Shown here: positions 62,901 to 64,000 of the stretch, piece after piece
How positions within the stretch are numbered: the first letter of the stretch is position 1
Layout: every line of letters starts with the position of its first letter
Virus record (IMG/VR): IMGVR_UViG_3300010403_000024
Location: 1-64,000 of that record
Direction: 5' to 3' (one strand)
Length of the DNA: 64,000 nt
Origin: a virus
Position numbers and translations under genes: made by a program
The notes under the pieces: model-generated
The model's database searches: none
Seen by the model: only the letters and a program-made list of their open reading frames with translations
Told to the model about the DNA's origin: nothing

Positions 62901-64000
62901 GGTGATGGGCAGCGAGGACAATGTGCTCGGTCGCCCCAAAGCCTCTCCCGCAGCCGATGCGGCGGCCTTGGGCCATCTGCATCAGGCGATTGACCAGAGC
63001 GGTTTGCGCGTGGTGACCACCCCCAACCGCAGCCTGGGCGGGGTGGAATTTGTGCCCGACGGCTTCAACTACGACGCCGAGGGGCAACGGCTGATCGCCC
63101 ACTTGGAAGCGGAGTTGGCCCTGGCCGGCGGTGCCGACCGTTCGCCCTACCATTTGGCGGCGCTGATCAACTCGATACGCCTCAACCATGAGCGCGGCAA
63201 CCTGAATGACATCTTCTCCGAGCCAGTGCGGGACCGCCTCTATCAACTAACGCAAAGCGAAGCCAGCCACTACGGCTTGATGCTGCACAGCCTGCAACGG
63301 TTCGGACAAGGGATTGAGCGCATCGCCCGCGACGTGCGCGTGTATCTCAAGCGCGAGTGGCGCAAGGAATTTGGCGGCCAGAATTTTGATGCGATCTTCC
63401 GCCGTGTGATGGAGCGGCTGACGCGCGACCTGCCCGACGCGGCGGCGACGACGCTGCGCGATCACCCTGACGTGCAGGAGTTTGTGGAGCGCGTGATCGA
63501 AGCCAACGCCCGCGACCTGGGCGGGCGGGTGTACCGGCGCTTCCAGCAGTTGATGAAACCCAAGAGCGCCAAGCGATTGGGCACTCTGCTGGCCGATACC
63601 CGTGCCCGCGAGGCGGTACAAAAGCTGGTCGAGGACGCCAAGCGGCAAGGGATGACACCAAGGAAAGTGCCGGGCAAGACCAAGCTCGAACCTTGGGAGG
63701 AACTGCTTTACCTGGCCAACCCGGAGAACGCCAGCCGGGTGCAGGACCTGATCGAGGATGCGGTGCGGCAGGGCGAACGCAACGCCGCCCGCGCCATGGC
63801 CGAGCGGCGGCTGAGCCCCGAGGAACTGGACCTGTACGACCAGCGCACGCGCGACCCGCGCGTGGTGGGGCCCGACCCGGTGCCGGAGGAGATTGCCGGC
63901 GGATTGGAAACCCCGGAGTTCAAGCACTGGCAGGTGGTGCGCGATCATTTCCTGGGTTACGACCCGACGACCCTGCGCCTGGCCCGGCAGGTGTTGAGCA
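59920..64000 (+). CDS. giant internal/polyvalent-type protein, at least 1360 aa, cut by the right edge
   Basis: The frame is open from the ATG at 59920 to the last base. Residues 1-50 contain two related motifs (VREKYPQYADVEDDELTRAI and GQKYPQYLDVEDFAKDF), typical of the start of large phage ejection proteins. Residues 65-130 are Ala/Gly-rich and hydrophobic (PAAAFGTGFGAVYPWATGAL, LGAIPAAIAGSVAARAAGA), likely membrane-active. A Pro/Glu linker and Lys/Glu-rich helical stretches follow. The region around residues 900-1350 (TPQMNLQFYRDLYDLAVLYV; YHLAALINSIRLNHERGNLN) looks like repeated helical domains of polyvalent proteins. Probably packaged in the head and injected. Confidence 0.8.
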   Translation, partial: MPGNSVINAVREKYPQYADVEDDELTRAIGQKYPQYLDVEDFAKDFKRVSGALTQPSSETTSAGGAMLRTAVKGAVPAAAFGTGFGAVYPWATGALAPVTGPLAPILGAIPAAIAGSVAARAAGAVQGAVAETVAPETTKRFEELERADVEQHPGAVFAGELASGLPSMRLAPGTVARGIGLLPRLARGAATAAEKQAVGEAAGRVVGGAVFGAATPLLEGRLPTWHDVLSGAAFTSIYGEPRWHAPGARAGARYAQRGKLGYLSRQAIKEGVAEPIEGGERTEPEPPETEEGGAGVTQPPPGPGPKTPPPVQVPEPETVEARTATTEQLNRARKLGYRILANRGVAPDVANLFVERYVQQNQPAEVGEKFRSDLNAAFDESGLLSEREANQYSNEARLRAAEGVGSESEIQQAIEKHAQRAQEIAANNRKILANEGLIEKGKTSEGEKQKAGALPVVERQPAQAQPEAEAQAGTAQRPGAGEEKQAQPVLKPEWATDYQPEQWRVTVQRDAATPEGGTIPTGYVQMDRVIDGQNTHSTNPEAMRQAGLEVPTTAELKTLPQGQYTLAEAVKKLGEKAAPVKPTTINQTAPGAENLNQPAGGQQKVEPITERVTPPLTQPAKETTAVPAKAPVAKAQAEVSKVAKTEGVRSAKEIKTELISKIEAAHKNAPLLADWRKGMPSHITIEIPGDGTFKVLNSKEAIGEVLANAKRIATNPNVKRTVKSSQAVGDIAVQAESAAKAYGSPEEAYRSAIRQRDALQSQEPPAEAAEREAWNKQIESADFLAMELYGSTKAGKLETQAEAARDRVATYKIGAQGFEKEIARLEAIKKKNPANKERLKDLKERYAENRAFIETNERNAAKWEQEAAKEKAALEQPAAKPSEAVPEKGLDEQIEAQKAKLKDSASGFYKMGITPQMNLQFYRDLYDLAVLYVKKGVKTVEDFARETGFKVSATLRKAWEDASAGRAPEAEAEKVPTPEASEFRADTDGAVTRVMGSEDNVLGRPKASPAADAAALGHLHQAIDQSGLRVVTTPNRSLGGVEFVPDGFNYDAEGQRLIAHLEAELALAGGADRSPYHLAALINSIRLNHERGNLNDIFSEPVRDRLYQLTQSEASHYGLMLHSLQRFGQGIERIARDVRVYLKREWRKEFGGQNFDAIFRRVMERLTRDLPDAAATTLRDHPDVQEFVERVIEANARDLGGRVYRRFQQLMKPKSAKRLGTLLADTRAREAVQKLVEDAKRQGMTPRKVPGKTKLEPWEELLYLANPENASRVQDLIEDAVRQGERNAARAMAERRLSPEELDLYDQRTRDPRVVGPDPVPEEIAGGLETPEFKHWQVVRDHFLGYDPTTLRLARQVLS

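Noticed and set aside
1-64000. tRNA genes, integrase, reverse transcriptase/diversity-generating element, endolysin
   Set aside because: Looked for characteristic motifs (T-loop GTTCGANTC with cloverleaf, tyrosine or serine recombinase residues, YxDD, lysozyme or amidase motifs) and found no convincing case; an endolysin may lie outside the window.

Overview
The window looks like an internal 64 kb piece of a tailed-phage genome, most likely podovirus-like. Both edges cut genes, and no host flank, integrase, rRNA or tRNA was seen. Evidence for a phage: large terminase, portal, scaffold-like and capsid-like proteins in order, a beta-propeller-like tail nozzle, an ERF/YqaJ recombination pair, a helicase loader and a very large internal-protein-like gene. 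A Verrucomicrobiota host is inferred, not shown. Support for it comes from secreted Asn/Thr-rich proteins, LamG proteins, a secreted protein ending in a YECQxSxD...YRVKE-type module, and short dispersed repeats (GTCAGAG, CGGCTGAAGCCGGGACTCC, CGCAGAGACGCAG, GAAGGTAACAAAGG) that I associate with genomes of that phylum.

Layout. 1-9240 (minus): replication and recombination. A coiled-coil protein, DEDD exonuclease, ERF annealing protein, YqaJ exonuclease, HerA-like ATPase, a terminator, a lambda O-type initiator carrying iteron-like repeats, a DnaC-like loader, small zinc proteins and a DNA methyltransferase cut by the left edge. 9347-17052 (plus): a large unknown protein, secreted fibre-like proteins and a probable lysis cassette of small membrane proteins, holin-like protein and lipoproteins. 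17214-19362 (minus): terminase with an HTH protein. 19443-22304 (plus): small acidic head protein and portal. 22301-24524 (minus): three unknown early-type genes. 24567-29512 (plus): scaffold, capsid, terminator, HNH nuclease, terminator.

29653-45284 (plus): a long operon. It starts with an accessory island of glycosyltransferases, a methyltransferase, two radical SAM enzymes and many tiny genes. It ends in virion proteins: a connector-like protein fused to a metallophosphoesterase domain, a von Willebrand A protein and signal-peptide proteins. 45430-55775: ASCH-like protein, adenine methyltransferase, Gly-rich fibre, DHH phosphoesterase, DUF5662-like proteins, tail nozzle and another glycosyltransferase. 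56188-64000: a lone minus-strand zinc peptide, then presumed internal virion proteins and an open-ended protein of at least 1360 residues.

Genes are packed with ATGA/TGATG overlaps. Operon heads repeatedly carry a palindromic GGCAAA-n-TTGCC-type element, often just after a TTGACA box. I interpret it as the phage's own promoter/operator set.
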